A model generated the notes under the pieces. The model did no database searches, had not been told where the DNA came from, and saw only the letters and a list, made by a program, of their open reading frames with translations. Positions 35,158 through 44,366 of a DNA stretch of 64,000 nucleotides are shown here, piece by piece. The first letter of the stretch is position 1. Every line of letters starts with the position of its first letter. The position numbers and the translations under genes are program-made. The stretch comes from Microbulbifer agarilyticus (GTDB taxonomy: Bacteria > Pseudomonadota > Gammaproteobacteria > Pseudomonadales > Cellvibrionaceae): contig NZ_JAIUZM010000001.1 in assembly GCF_020171345.1 (NCBI RefSeq), forward strand, positions 1,364,001 through 1,428,000, written 5' to 3'.

Positions 35158-35949
35158 ATGTTTTCTCTTAGTGTTCGGCGGGGGGCGCCGGAAATTGCCG
35201 CGCGCGAACCATTCGACGGCAAATCGCTCTGGTTACCCGCCGCTTTTCTCTGCTTTCTGGTCATTCCCTTTGGCTGGATTGGTGTGTTTGCGCCGGCCAT
35301 CTGGCTCGGCCTGGTGGCGATGGAAAGTGCCCACGGCTGGAAAAAAGCCATCAGCTTTTTGATTACCGGTTTGTTGATGTTGCTGGTCAACAGCGGCGTT
35401 GTTCCGGGCAATGAACACATATTGTTGATGGAACCCTATCGGGATGCATCGGCCAATCTGATTTACCCAAGCTTCCGTCCCGCCAAGGCGGTCATTGCGC
35501 TGACCATCGTGTTGTTTATGTTGGTGCGACCGCAACCGCTAAAGCGCAACGACCTGCCCTGGATCGCGCTTGCGATTGCGTTACCCATCGCGTTGGCAGC
35601 GATGGTTCTCGATTTCGCCCCGAAACTGACCGCCACGATCGCGCTTGCGGCACTGCTCAACTTTGTTGTGGTGTGCATTGCCGAGGAGGGCTTTTTCCGC
35701 TGGGTGTTACAGCGCGGTCTTGGCCTGTGGCTTAAGCGTTGGCCCTGGATCGCCACCATACTGGTGACACTACTGTTCGTCTCCCTGCATACCGGCTGGG
35801 CGGCCTCGTCGACGATGCTTGCACTGGTCGGTGTGGCTGGTTTTGGTTACGCGCTGCTGTGGCAGTTGCGCGGTAGTTTCTGGGCCTGTGTGCTCGCCCA
35901 CTGGGGGGTTAACCTGCTGCATATGACGCTGCTCGCCTATCCAGGGTGA
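35158..35949 (+). CDS. CPBP-family intramembrane glutamic endopeptidase
   Basis: The 263-residue membrane protein has about eight helices and the CPBP (Abi, CAAX-protease-like) motifs: EEGFFRW (motif 1, with adjacent glutamates and arginine), FVSLHTGW (motif 2 histidine) and HWGVNLLH (motif 3). These predict an intramembrane protease; substrates are not known. The ATG at 35158 is preferred, but ATGs at 35113 and 35116 are in frame. The stop codon falls inside a 13-bp tandem repeat. It follows the cytochrome oxidase genes without obvious functional connection. Confidence 0.85.
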   Translation: MFSLSVRRGAPEIAAREPFDGKSLWLPAAFLCFLVIPFGWIGVFAPAIWLGLVAMESAHGWKKAISFLITGLLMLLVNSGVVPGNEHILLMEPYRDASANLIYPSFRPAKAVIALTIVLFMLVRPQPLKRNDLPWIALAIALPIALAAMVLDFAPKLTATIALAALLNFVVVCIAEEGFFRWVLQRGLGLWLKRWPWIATILVTLLFVSLHTGWAASSTMLALVGVAGFGYALLWQLRGSFWACVLAHWGVNLLHMTLLAYPG

Positions 35950-36005
35950 GAGTCCAGGGTGAGAGTCCAGGGTGAGAGTCCAGGGTGAGAATCCGGGGTA
36001 AGAAT
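35941..36005. repeat. 13-bp tandem repeat (five copies) across a stop codon
   Basis: Units of CCAGGGTGAGAGT occur at 35941, 35954 and 35967 exactly; the fourth (35980) has one change and the fifth (35993) three. The first unit supplies the last codons and stop of the CPBP protease gene. Because 13 is not a multiple of three, each unit presents the TGA in a new frame. Confidence 0.95.
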
Positions 36006-36098
36006 CGTCGAGGTGCGCAAGCTGCGCGCTTGAACTAATCTGAAAAGACCGGTTTTTGACGCGTAAGTCTGTGAAGTTGAATCTGAGCACTGGCAAAC

Positions 36099-36308
36099 AT
36101 GCGGTTTAAATGGCTGCCTTTTGGCCGGCGCCTGCTGGGGTACCTGGGCATTGCCATGGTATTACCGTGGGTGATCTGGTTTATCGCTGGCCTGTTCGGG
36201 TGGGAGCCGTCGTTGATCACCACCTTCGGCGTTCCCGGATTGCGCATTCCGGCATCTTTCGCTATTGGCGGGCTGCTAATTGCCGCGATCGGCTTCTGGC
36301 AAGACTAA
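36099..36308 (+). CDS. Small two-helix membrane protein
   Basis: The 69-residue protein has two predicted helices (LGYLGIAMVLPWVIWFIAGLF and IPASFAIGGLLIAAIGFW) and no catalytic motif. It is the first of three tiny membrane-protein genes in a row on this strand, before the convergent zinc importer. No family is recognised. The ATG has a weak ribosome site. Confidence 0.6.
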   Translation: MRFKWLPFGRRLLGYLGIAMVLPWVIWFIAGLFGWEPSLITTFGVPGLRIPASFAIGGLLIAAIGFWQD

Positions 36309-36341
36309 ACTTTTGGGGCAAACTGCAACTAGGTGCCGCAA

Positions 36342-36521
36342 ATGTTTCGGTTGTCTGACCTGTTTATTTTTCTCGCCGTGGGGATTTCCTTCGCCCTTTC
36401 CAGTTATCTCTGGTTCAACGGCTACCGTGAGCAGGGCGTGTTTACCGCCCTCTGGGTGCCGAGTATTCTCGCGTTTGGTATTTACGTAAAAGTTTCTGCG
36501 CTGCTGGCGCGCAGCGAGTAG
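36342..36521 (+). CDS. Small membrane protein, unknown
   Basis: The 59-residue product (MFRLSDLFIFLAVGISFALS at its start) has two closely spaced hydrophobic segments. The ATG at 36342 has an AGG ribosome site at good distance; an in-frame GTG lies three codons upstream. It lies 33 bases after the previous small gene and 2 bases before the next one, suggesting a single transcript. Confidence 0.55.
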   Translation: MFRLSDLFIFLAVGISFALSSYLWFNGYREQGVFTALWVPSILAFGIYVKVSALLARSE

Positions 36522-36523
36522 TC

Positions 36524-36679
36524 ATGTCTGACCAACTGATCTTTTACGTCGGCTTGGCGGTTTTTGTGTTGATGCTGATTGGTATCGGCCTCACGGTGTA
36601 TGCGTTTCACCGCGCGGGAAGTGAACCGGTGACACCGGCCCACAAAGGACAAAGGCGGGGGCCGCACCAGGGCAGTTAA
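36524..36679 (+). CDS. Very small single-helix membrane protein (51 aa)
   Basis: A 51-codon frame begins with an ATG two bases after the stop of the preceding gene and encodes one hydrophobic helix (FYVGLAVFVLMLIGIGLTVY) followed by a basic, proline-containing tail. The tight spacing and the similarity of architecture to its two upstream neighbours support it as a real gene despite its size. It ends 12 bases before the convergent znuB stop. Confidence 0.5.
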   Translation: MSDQLIFYVGLAVFVLMLIGIGLTVYAFHRAGSEPVTPAHKGQRRGPHQGS

Positions 36680-36691
36680 TCGATGTCGCCG

Positions 36692-37495
36692 TCATGCACA
36701 CGCGGTGCGCACATGCCCCAGCAGGAAAAACAGACTCGCCGCCAGCACAATGGATGGCCCAGCGGGGCTGTCCCATACCACTGACATGGTGAGTCCCACC
36801 ACCACCGATACACAGCCGATCAGGGACGCGAAGCCGGCCATCTGCTCCGGTGTTGCTGACAAGCGGCGTGCGGTTGCTGCCGGAATGATCAGCAGCGCGG
36901 TGATCAGCAGTACCCCGACGACTTTCATGGCGATGGCGATCAACAGCGCCAGCATCAACATCAGCGCCAGGCGGACTTTGTCCACTGGCACGCCTTCCAC
37001 TGCGGCGAGTTCTTCGTGCAGGGTAAACGCTAACAACTTAGGCCACAGGTACCACAACAGGGCCGCAATAATGACCGCGGCCACCGCCATCAGCGCCAGA
37101 TCCTGCGACGATACCGCGAGCAGGTCGCCGAGCAGCAGCGACAGCAAATCCACATTGATCTTCAGCAGGCTCATGGTCACGATGCCCAGGGCCAACATGC
37201 TGTGAGAAAGGATCCCGAGCAGGGTATCTACCGACAGGTTCTGGCGGCGCTGAAAGTACACCAACAGCAATGCCAGCACACAGCTGCTCGCGACCACCGC
37301 CAGTGTCGGCTGAATATGCAATACAAACCCCAGGGTGACCCCAAGCAGTGCTGAGTGCGCCAGGGTATCGCCGAAATAGGCCATGCGCCGCCACACTGCG
37401 AAGCAACCCAGCGGTCCGCTGACCACCGCCACCAGCAGGCCGGCCGCCAGCGCGTACCAGAGGAATGTGGAGCTCAGTAGTTGTGACCAGTCCAT
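36692..37495 (-). CDS. znuB: Zinc ABC transporter permease
   Basis: ZnuB forms the membrane channel of the high-affinity zinc importer. The 267 residues contain about eight helices of the ABC-3 family; FAVWRRMAYFGDTLAHSALLG near residue 32 is the conserved coupling region. Its ATG overlaps the last base of znuC (TAATG), so translation is coupled. The lineage matches ZnuB of pseudomonads. Confidence 0.95.
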   Translation of the reverse strand: MDWSQLLSSTFLWYALAAGLLVAVVSGPLGCFAVWRRMAYFGDTLAHSALLGVTLGFVLHIQPTLAVVASSCVLALLLVYFQRRQNLSVDTLLGILSHSMLALGIVTMSLLKINVDLLSLLLGDLLAVSSQDLALMAVAAVIIAALLWYLWPKLLAFTLHEELAAVEGVPVDKVRLALMLMLALLIAIAMKVVGVLLITALLIIPAATARRLSATPEQMAGFASLIGCVSVVVGLTMSVVWDSPAGPSIVLAASLFFLLGHVRTACA

Positions 37496-38319
37496 TAATC
37501 TCGCCCCCCTGAATTCTTCCGCTTCCCGGGCGTTCGCACACCTGGCCGGGAGGGCGCAGGTGTTAGCGCATGCGCATGGTCGTGATCACAGCACTCATCC
37601 ACCACGTCGCCGCTCAAATCGTGGTGGTGATTGTGGTGGTGCGTATACAGGGCGAGCTTGTCGCCAAACATTTCAAGGTACACCGGGTCTTTGCTTACCT
37701 GCTCCGGGTGCCCGTGGCAGCAAATGTGTTGGTTGAGGCATAACACGCGATCGGTCGCCGCCATCACCAGGTGCAAATCGTGCGACACAAGCAACACGCC
37801 GCACTGCAGCTCGTCGCGCAGCTGCGCGATTAACTGATAGACCTCGCTCTGCCCACCGACGTCGACGCCCTGGGTGGGTTCGTCGAGTACCAGCAACTGG
37901 GGTTTGCGCGCCGCCGCGCGTGCCAGCAACACCCGCTGCATTTCGCCACCGGACAGGTCGGTAAGGCGGGCGTTCGCCAGGTGCTTGGCTGCCACACGGT
38001 CGAGGGCTGCGGCGGCACTGACATCGTCGATACCGAGCTGCAAAAACCGCGAGACGGTCATCGGCATACTGGAGTCAATCTGCAGGCGCTGTGGCATATA
38101 GCCCAGTCGCAGCGCCGGTCGCCGCTCGATCGTGCCCGACGTGGGTTTGGTCAACCCGAGCAACAGGCGCAACAAGGTCGTCTTGCCTGCACCATTGGGG
38201 CCGATCACGGTGACGATCTCTGCGGGTCGCAGCTCCAGCGTAATATCCCGCAACAGTTGCCGGCCACCAATATTCAGGCCGAGGTCGTGGGCGCGGATGA
38301 GCGGGGTGGATGAACTCAG
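37495..38319 (-). CDS. znuC: Zinc ABC transporter ATPase with His-rich tail
   Basis: ZnuC powers zinc import. Walker A ([11 protein letters not shown]), the signature [14 protein letters not shown] and Walker B ([12 protein letters not shown]) are intact. Beyond the ABC domain, the C-terminus carries an unusual metal-binding tail with [18 protein letters not shown] and further residues. The start is unclear: the open frame reaches a TTG at 38454, but from there to 38319 it contains no ATG, GTG or TTG; a CTG at 38319 has an SD-like GGAG six bases upstream and gives 274 residues with normal ABC spacing. The TTG start would place translation across the divergent znuA promoter region. Confidence 0.88.
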   Translation of the reverse strand: MSSSTPLIRAHDLGLNIGGRQLLRDITLELRPAEIVTVIGPNGAGKTTLLRLLLGLTKPTSGTIERRPALRLGYMPQRLQIDSSMPMTVSRFLQLGIDDVSAAAALDRVAAKHLANARLTDLSGGEMQRVLLARAAARKPQLLVLDEPTQGVDVGGQSEVYQLIAQLRDELQCGVLLVSHDLHLVMAATDRVLCLNQHICCHGHPEQVSKDPVYLEMFGDKLALYTHHHNHHHDLSGDVVDECCDHDHAHALTPAPSRPGVRTPGKRKNSGGRD

Positions 38320-38404
38320 GGGAGACTCCAGACTGGTTAGAGAGGGATTTTGCCTCTGCAGAATCGCGATCGTTGATAAAACGGCTGGCGAGTGTAAGCC
38401 GCGT

Positions 38405-38420
38405 ATGATTATATCGCACC
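38405..38420. promoter_or_regulatory. Candidate znuA/znuCB divergent promoter with possible Zur site
   Basis: TATAAT on the minus strand (38408-38413) is a good -10 element for znuCB, and it sits in a partly symmetric AT-rich core (GATTATATC) flanked by GC-rich ends. This resembles, but does not match well, the Zur box core. Regulation by Zur is expected for znu genes; the exact site is uncertain. Confidence 0.35.
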
Positions 38421-38533
38421 CCTTTATTCGGTGTTGGTGAGTGTTCGTGGGCAATCGCGGTTGATGCCCGCCGTTGGGTTTATCCTTGCCGCCTGCATTC
38501 GCTTTGTTGTCTGCTTTGTTGGTTCGTTTGTCT

Positions 38534-39442
38534 ATGTTCGAAAAACCATTGGGTGTTGTTATTGCGCTCGGGTTGATTTTGGCGTCACTGGTGGGTATTG
38601 GTTGTGGCGCAAAGTCCCCGGGTACTGACAGTTCTGAAAAACTGGTGGTTGTTACGAGTATTGCGCCGCTGGCGATGCTCGCGCGCGAAGTTGCGGGAGA
38701 GGCAGCCGAGGTCCGCCAGCTGGTGCAGGGTGGTGATCCGCATCATTACGCGCCCACGGTGAATGACCGCCTGACGATCGAGGGGGCACCGCTGGTGGTG
38801 TGGATGGGGCCCGCTCTGGAATCGTCACTTGCTCGACAGATGGCACTGGTTTCTGCTGAGCGGCAATTATCATTACTGCGCGATACAAGCCTGTTTGAAT
38901 TTGATGGCTCGGATCCCGCCGATCCACACCTTTGGCTACGCCCGCGCAATGCTGCGGCAATTGCTGCGCAAATCGCCGAGCGACTCAGCACCCTGGATCC
39001 GCAACAGGCCGCGGGCTACCGCCAGCGCGCCCGCGACTTCTCGCGCGCCATGGCCAATCTGCAAAAGGTTCAGGATCGTGCGCTGTGGGCGTATAAAGAA
39101 GTGCCCATCGTCTCCACGCACAAGGCGTACAGCCAGTTCTTCGGTCCCGCCGGGGTGACGGTGGAAAGCCTCAGCGGTGGGTCAAAGCAGGCGCATGGCG
39201 CGCGCACTATGCTGGACAAGATTCGAAGTGAAGGGGATGGCGGGCCGGTCGGCTGCCTGTTTGGTGAGGTCCCTGCCAACGACCGCGATCGTCAGACCGC
39301 CAGTCATCTGAATTTGGGCTACCAGGCTCTGGACCCTCTGGGAAATACGCTGCCGCAAGGTGCGGGCTATCGTGCGCTGATGGAAAAGCTGCTGGCGGAT
39401 GCTCGCCGCTGCCTGAGTACGATTCCTGATCGTAGCGCCTGA
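38534..39442 (+). CDS. znuA: Zinc-binding lipoprotein of ABC importer
   Basis: ZnuA binds periplasmic zinc for the ZnuBC transporter. The ATG at 38534 gives 302 residues with a lipoprotein signal ending LVGIGC, so it is probably lipid-anchored. Metal ligands lie in [18 protein letters not shown] and [10 protein letters not shown]. The histidine- and acid-rich loop typical of many ZnuA proteins is absent: the corresponding segment is a short [10 protein letters not shown] stretch. It is divergent from znuCB. The longer frame from 38474 adds 20 unconserved residues. Confidence 0.9.
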   Translation: MFEKPLGVVIALGLILASLVGIGCGAKSPGTDSSEKLVVVTSIAPLAMLAREVAGEAAEVRQLVQGGDPHHYAPTVNDRLTIEGAPLVVWMGPALESSLARQMALVSAERQLSLLRDTSLFEFDGSDPADPHLWLRPRNAAAIAAQIAERLSTLDPQQAAGYRQRARDFSRAMANLQKVQDRALWAYKEVPIVSTHKAYSQFFGPAGVTVESLSGGSKQAHGARTMLDKIRSEGDGGPVGCLFGEVPANDRDRQTASHLNLGYQALDPLGNTLPQGAGYRALMEKLLADARRCLSTIPDRSA

Positions 39443-39461
39443 TTGCGGGCGCGTGCACGCG

Positions 39462-40052
39462 TCAGCTGGGCTCCTGCCCCGCGGTATTCTCCTGATCCTG
39501 CTCCAGCTGTATCTCGTTAGCGGGTGTTTCCCGGTCGGCTTCCTGCTCTGGCGATACGGCAGGGGTCAGCGATGTTTCACGCGTTGACTCTGACGAATCG
39601 GACACCGACTGAGTGAGCGCCTCTGCGGGCGCTGGCTCAATGGTTGCGGCGTCCGCCGCGGTTGTTTCCAGCACTTCCTGCGTTGGCGCCTCCTGCGGCG
39701 CCTGCTGTTGTGCCAGTTGCTCCTCCGCCTCGCGCATCAACGTTTCGACCTGCTGCTGCTGAACGTTGCGCACACTGTTAAGCAGGGCCTTGCGGCTTGG
39801 ATCGCGCAGCATTTCCTGACGGTACTGCTCGCGGTGCTGTTCCTGAATAAGGTACTCGTTGTCGCTCACTTCTTCTTCAGCGATCAACTCCGGCACCGGA
39901 TACGCGGTTACCTCCACGTGTTCCATGGTCTCCGCCGCGTAAGCTGAGCCACTTGTGGTTTCCTCAGTGGCGGCTGGTGCCTGACCTTGCGCGACAACGG
40001 CGCCGGCGAGCCCCCAAACCACCGCGAGGTGGATCAATATGCGGGATTTCAT
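39462..40052 (-). CDS. Secreted Gln/Glu-rich protein, unknown function
   Basis: The 196-residue protein has a signal peptide (MKSRILIHLAVVWGLAGAVVAQ) and a low-complexity, acidic mature part rich in Gln, Glu, Ala and Thr, with a coiled-coil-like middle around EEQLAQQQ. It is probably periplasmic and largely disordered or helical. No family is recognised. It is convergent with znuA and divergent from polA. Confidence 0.65.
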   Translation of the reverse strand: MKSRILIHLAVVWGLAGAVVAQGQAPAATEETTSGSAYAAETMEHVEVTAYPVPELIAEEEVSDNEYLIQEQHREQYRQEMLRDPSRKALLNSVRNVQQQQVETLMREAEEQLAQQQAPQEAPTQEVLETTAADAATIEPAPAEALTQSVSDSSESTRETSLTPAVSPEQEADRETPANEIQLEQDQENTAGQEPS

Positions 40053-40284
40053 TTTTTCATGCCTCTCTGCAACTTCCCTATTGCAAGCCTAGAAGCTGTT
40101 GCCTGAGTGGGGGTGACACTGCGATGACTCGCGCGGCGGCATCGACAAATGGAGTCGGGCGAAGCAACTTCCGCCGCCGCTGTACGAGCGAAAATTTCTC
40201 AAGGCAGGTATCCTGTCGCCCTGCGCAAACTGCGCCACATCGCATTCATCTATCTGTCATCGCCAACCGAATTTCTATTTGTCT

Positions 40285-43026
40285 ATGAGCAACGATAAGA
40301 CCTCTTCTGCGCCACTGATCCTGGTGGACGGATCTTCCTACCTTTACCGCGCTTTCCACGCCCTGCCGCCGCTGGCGACCAGCACCGGCCAGCCTACCGG
40401 CGCCGTGCGCGGGGTGATCTCCATGCTGCGCAAGCACCTTAAGGAGCATCCGGACAGCCCGGTGGTGGTGGTTTTTGACGCCAAAGGCAAAACCTTCCGC
40501 GATGAGCTGTTCGAGGAATACAAGTCGCACCGTCCGCCTATGCCCGATGACCTGCGCGCGCAGATCCAGCCGATTCACGACATCATCGATGCCATGGGCC
40601 TGCCGCGGCTGGTGATCGACGGGGTTGAGGCAGATGACGTTATTGGCACCCTGGCACTGCAGGGCGCAGAGCAGGGCATGGACGTGATCATCTCCACCGG
40701 CGACAAGGATATGGCCCAGCTGGTGCGCCCCGGCGTAACCCTGGTGAACACCATGTCCAATACAGTCATGGACGTGGAGGGCGTGAAAGCCAAGTTCGGT
40801 GTCGGCCCGGAGCTGATCATCGACTTCCTCGCGCTGATGGGCGACAAGGTGGACAACATTCCGGGGGTTCCCGGTGTGGGTGAGAAAACCGCGCTGGCAC
40901 TGCTGCAGGGGCTCGGCAGTCTCAAAGATATTTATGCCAACCTCGATGGCATCGCGCCGCTCGGCTTCCGCGGCTCGAAAACCCTGGCCAAGAAAATGGA
41001 AGAGCACAAGGACGCGGCGGATATGTCCTACGTGCTGGCCACCATCAAGACCGATGTGGAGATGGACTACCAGCCGCAGACCCTCGCCAACAGCGAGCCG
41101 GACACCGATAAACTGCGTGAACTGTTTTCCGAAATGGAGTTTCGCAGCTGGGTCGACGAACTGGGTGGCGACGGCGAGGCATCGTCTGCGGCGGCCGCCG
41201 CGGTAGAGCGCAACTACAGCATCATCCTTGATGAGCAAGAGCTGGATGCCTGGCTGGACAAGCTGAAGCAGGCGGACCTGTTTGCCTTCGATACCGAAAC
41301 CACCAGCCTCAACTACATGCAGGCCAAGCTGGTGGGGGTGAGCTTTGCGGTGGAGGCCGGCGAGGCGGCCTACCTGCCCCTGGCCCACGACTATATGGGC
41401 GCACCGGCACAGATCGATTTTGATCGCGCGCTGGCCAAGCTGAAGCCCATTCTCGAGAGTGATGAATACAAAAAGGTTGGCCAGAACCTCAAGTACGACA
41501 GCCACATTCTCGCCAACTACGATATCGCGCTGCGCGGTATTGCCCGCGACACCATGCTCGAATCCTATGTGCTGAACAGCACCGGCAGCCGTCACGATAT
41601 GGACAGCCTCGCGCAGAAATACCTGGGCGAAACCACGATCAAGTTCGAAGACATTGCCGGCAAGGGCGCCAAGCAGCTGACCTTTAACCAGATCGAGCTG
41701 GACAAGGCCGGCCCGTATGCGGCGGAAGATGCGGACATTACCCTGCGCCTGCACCAGGAGCTGAGCGGCCGCCTGGCGCAAGAGCCGAGCCTGGAAAAGG
41801 TGCTCGATGAAATTGAAATGCCGCTAGTGCCGGTGCTGACGCACATCGAGCGCAACGGTGCCTACATCGATGCGGCGATGCTGAAACAGCAGTCCGACGA
41901 GCTGGACAAGAAAATGCGCGCGCTGGAACGGCAGGCGTACGACGAGGCGGGCGAAGAATTCAATCTCGGCTCCACCAAACAGCTGGGTGCCATCCTGTTT
42001 GAAAAGCTGGAAATTCCGGTGATCAAAAAAACCCCGAAAGGGGCACCGTCGACCGCCGAGCCGGTACTGCAGGAGCTGGCACTTTCGCACAAGCTGCCGG
42101 CGCTGATTATGCAGTACCGCGGCATGGCCAAGCTGAAGAATACCTATACCGACAAGTTGCCACAGATGATCGACCCGGCCACCGGGCGGGTGCACACCTC
42201 CTATCATCAGGCGGTGGCGGCAACCGGGCGTCTGTCATCCTCGGACCCCAACCTGCAGAACATCCCGATCCGCACCGAAGAGGGCCGGCGCATTCGCCAG
42301 GCATTTGTCGCCGACCCGCGCATCAATGGTGGCAGTGCGATTGTGGCTGCGGATTACTCGCAGATTGAATTGCGCATCATGGCGCACCTGTCCGGTGACA
42401 AGGGGCTGCTGGATGCCTTTGCCCACGGGGCGGATATTCACCGCGCAACCGCCGCGGAGGTGTTCGAGGTGCCGGTGGACGAGGTAACCGACGAGCAGCG
42501 CCGCCGAGCCAAGGCGATTAACTTTGGCCTGATCTACGGCATGAGCGCGTTTGGCTTGGCCAAGCAGCTGGATATCCCGCGCGCGGACGCCCAGACCTAT
42601 ATCGACCGCTATTTCGCGCGCTACCCGGGCGTGCTTGCGTATATGGAAAATACGCGCAAACAGGCAGCCGACAAGGGCTACGTGGAGACCCTGTTCGGTC
42701 GCCGCCTGTATTTGCCGGAAATCAATTCCCGCAACGGCATGCAGCGTCAGGCTGCGGAGCGCACCGCGATCAACGCGCCCATGCAGGGTACCGCGGCCGA
42801 CATCATCAAGCGCGCAATGATTAGCGTGGATGCGTGGCTGCGCGAGGAACAGCTGAAGACCCGTTTGATCATGCAGGTACACGATGAACTGGTACTGGAA
42901 GTGCCGGCCGATGAGCGTGAGCTCGTGGTGCAGCGCATTCCGGAGTTGATGCAGGCTGCGGCCGAGCTGGATGTACCGCTGATTGCGGACCTGGGTGAGG
43001 GTGCCAACTGGGACGAGGCGCACTGA
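40285..43026 (+). CDS. polA: DNA polymerase I
   Basis: The 913-residue protein has the three classical parts: a 5'-3' exonuclease (residues about 1-300, with [16 protein letters not shown] and [12 protein letters not shown]), a 3'-5' proofreading exonuclease with an intact FDTETTSL acidic motif, so it should be active, and a polymerase domain with [15 protein letters not shown] (motif A), the [13 protein letters not shown]-helix region and HDELVLEVP (motif C). It functions in Okazaki-fragment maturation and excision repair. The ATG at 40285 is preferred over a TTG two codons upstream. Downstream is a 683-base gap, then the convergent engB gene: the Spot 42/ErsA arrangement. Confidence 0.98.
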   Translation: MSNDKTSSAPLILVDGSSYLYRAFHALPPLATSTGQPTGAVRGVISMLRKHLKEHPDSPVVVVFDAKGKTFRDELFEEYKSHRPPMPDDLRAQIQPIHDIIDAMGLPRLVIDGVEADDVIGTLALQGAEQGMDVIISTGDKDMAQLVRPGVTLVNTMSNTVMDVEGVKAKFGVGPELIIDFLALMGDKVDNIPGVPGVGEKTALALLQGLGSLKDIYANLDGIAPLGFRGSKTLAKKMEEHKDAADMSYVLATIKTDVEMDYQPQTLANSEPDTDKLRELFSEMEFRSWVDELGGDGEASSAAAAAVERNYSIILDEQELDAWLDKLKQADLFAFDTETTSLNYMQAKLVGVSFAVEAGEAAYLPLAHDYMGAPAQIDFDRALAKLKPILESDEYKKVGQNLKYDSHILANYDIALRGIARDTMLESYVLNSTGSRHDMDSLAQKYLGETTIKFEDIAGKGAKQLTFNQIELDKAGPYAAEDADITLRLHQELSGRLAQEPSLEKVLDEIEMPLVPVLTHIERNGAYIDAAMLKQQSDELDKKMRALERQAYDEAGEEFNLGSTKQLGAILFEKLEIPVIKKTPKGAPSTAEPVLQELALSHKLPALIMQYRGMAKLKNTYTDKLPQMIDPATGRVHTSYHQAVAATGRLSSSDPNLQNIPIRTEEGRRIRQAFVADPRINGGSAIVAADYSQIELRIMAHLSGDKGLLDAFAHGADIHRATAAEVFEVPVDEVTDEQRRRAKAINFGLIYGMSAFGLAKQLDIPRADAQTYIDRYFARYPGVLAYMENTRKQAADKGYVETLFGRRLYLPEINSRNGMQRQAAERTAINAPMQGTAADIIKRAMISVDAWLREEQLKTRLIMQVHDELVLEVPADERELVVQRIPELMQAAAELDVPLIADLGEGANWDEAH

Positions 43027-43088
43027 GCTGGTCAGCAGTTTATTTTAAGTTTTTTGCGATTTTTTTCATTTTCGCGGAACTACTGATT

Positions 43089-43192
43089 AAGGGGCACCTC
43101 TAACTAAGCAAGATCGTTGGATTGCAACATCATCCCCAAAGCTTAGTCAGAAGCCCCTCGCCCCGAAGATACCCCCATCGGGGCTTTTTTTT
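43089..43192 (+). ncRNA. Candidate structured RNA or polA 3' element
   Basis: About 60 bases after polA, a long imperfect stem forms between AGGGGC plus CTAACTAAGC (43090-43109) and GCTTAGTCAG plus GCCCCT (43141-43158), with a loop holding CATCATCCCC. It is directly followed by a strong terminator (GCCCCGA/TCGGGGC, then eight T). It could be an independent small RNA or a structured polA 3' untranslated region. No clear promoter was found. Confidence 0.4.
43160..43192 (+). terminator. Intrinsic terminator downstream of polA
   Basis: Arms GCCCCGA (43160-43166) and TCGGGGC (43178-43184) are followed by eight T residues. This is a strong Rho-independent terminator on the plus strand. Confidence 0.9.
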
Positions 43193-43440
43193 GCCTGAAT
43201 TTTCATTCCCGTAGCTCGAGTGAGTTGGCTGAGCCGCTCAGTGTGTGTCAAAAACGCCTGATTATTAAATAAGCAGAAATAGCGTTTTTTGACGTGCGGC
43301 GAGGAATAAAGTCTCAGAAACAGAATTTTTTGCCCGCAAAACGGTGGTGGGTGGGATACAGTTGCGGCGTCCGAACCGCGAAAAAAGAGTGGGGAACCTT
43401 TCAGGCCCAGCTTAGTCTTTTGACTATAGGATTTGGTTTG

Positions 43441-43577
43441 AAGGCATCGCAATGGATGCAGTGGAATTTGGGTGAGAACCCAAGGTTGCGCCCGTCCCCC
43501 TGGGCGCAGCTCCTAAGTGCCCCTCCCCAAGGGCACTGACCCCTAGCCGGCAGCTGCAATCTGCCGGCTTTTTTTTG
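43441..43577 (+). ncRNA. Candidate small RNA with C-rich loops in the polA-engB gap
   Basis: Five stem-loops follow each other within about 135 bases: GCATC-GCAATG-GATGC (43444-43459); TTGGGT-GAGA-ACCCAA (43468-43483, GNRA tetraloop); TGCGCCC/GGGCGCA (43487-43508) with an 8-base loop GTCCCCCT; GTGCCC/GGGCAC (43517-43536) with loop CTCCCCAA; and the terminator hairpin with eight T. Two successive loops display CCCC(C), complementary to Shine-Dalgarno-like GGGG(A/G). The position, between polA and engB (yihA), is that of Spot 42 in enterobacteria and ErsA in Pseudomonas. No long frame is plausible here. The promoter is not clear, so the 5' end is approximate. Confidence 0.6.
43546..43576 (+). 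terminator. Strong intrinsic terminator of the candidate small RNA
   Basis: Arms GCCGGCAG (43546-43553) and CTGCCGGC (43561-43568) with a 7-base loop are followed by eight T. No T-run follows in the other direction, so it works on the plus strand. Confidence 0.93.
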
Positions 43578-43709
43578 CCTCCAAGTTCTTGAAAGCGCTT
43601 ATCGGGCCAGAGAGGCCCGGGAAAACATCCTGTGAGCGGCTCATCGCCCTGTGGTTGGCTAAAAAATGAACGGCTTACCTTGAGTCTAGACGAAATTTGG
43701 CGGTGCAAT

Positions 43710-44366
43710 TCACGCGTCAGCCTGTTCTGCCTCAGAGTCGTCCTGCGGCAGGGCCAGCCACTGATTCAACTGACGCTCCAGCTTGTCGAGGCCCTTGCGT
43801 TTGGGGGCGGAGAAAATCTGAACCGTAACGTTGTGGTCCAGCTCGAGCGCCTTCAATTCCTTCTCTACGGCAAAGCGCGTGTTGTTGGCGGGGCCATTTT
43901 TCAGTTTATCGGCCTTGGTCAGCAGGATATGTGCGGGCAGGCCGGACTTGACCGCCCAGTTCAACATCTGCAAATCGAATTCTTTCAGCGGCTGGCGAAT
44001 GTCCATTAACAGCACCAGCCCCTTCAGGCATTGGCGGTTCTCCAGATAAAACGCCAGATTGCGTTGCCATTCGTCCTTCATCGCGCGCGCCACCTTGGCG
44101 TAGCCGTAGCCCGGCAGGTCGACCAGCCGCTGGGACTCGCTCAGGCTGAAGAAGTTGATCAACTGGGTGCGTCCGGGCGTCTTGGAGGTCCGCGCCAGTT
44201 TATTGTTGTCGGTGAGTGCGTTGATCGCACTGGACTTGCCGGCATTGGAGCGGCCGGCGAAGGCCACTTCGGCGCCAGAATCCACCGGGCATTCCGCCAG
44301 GGTGGGTGCGCTGATCAGAAATTCGGCGTGGCGGTAATTGATTCGTTTAACATTGGCTTCAGACAT
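43710..44366 (-). CDS. engB: Ribosome biogenesis GTPase EngB/YsxC (YihA)
   Basis: EngB is a GTPase that helps assemble the large ribosomal subunit and is usually essential. The 218-residue protein shows G1 (GRSNAGKS), the switch I region with [10 protein letters not shown]3 (DLPGYGYA) and G4 (TKADK). The ATG at 44366 is the conserved start ([12 protein letters not shown]); an open frame far upstream to 44945 is an artefact that runs antisense to the next gene. It is convergent with polA and the candidate small RNA. Confidence 0.96.
   Translation of the reverse strand: MSEANVKRINYRHAEFLISAPTLAECPVDSGAEVAFAGRSNAGKSSAINALTDNNKLARTSKTPGRTQLINFFSLSESQRLVDLPGYGYAKVARAMKDEWQRNLAFYLENRQCLKGLVLLMDIRQPLKEFDLQMLNWAVKSGLPAHILLTKADKLKNGPANNTRFAVEKELKALELDHNVTVQIFSAPKRKGLDKLERQLNQWLALPQDDSEAEQADA

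Noticed and set aside
40246-41781. Long minus-strand frame of 511 codons
   Set aside because: It lies fully antisense to polA, whose domains are all intact; frames of this sort are common in GC-rich sequence.
43400-43450. Sigma70 promoter for the candidate small RNA
   Set aside because: TTGACT at 43420 and TATAGG at 43425 overlap or lack correct spacing; no convincing pair was found, so the 5' end is left open.
43147-43452. Minus-strand frame of 101 codons in the polA-engB gap
   Set aside because: It overlaps the terminator and RNA hairpins, has no ribosome site, and looks like a chance frame.
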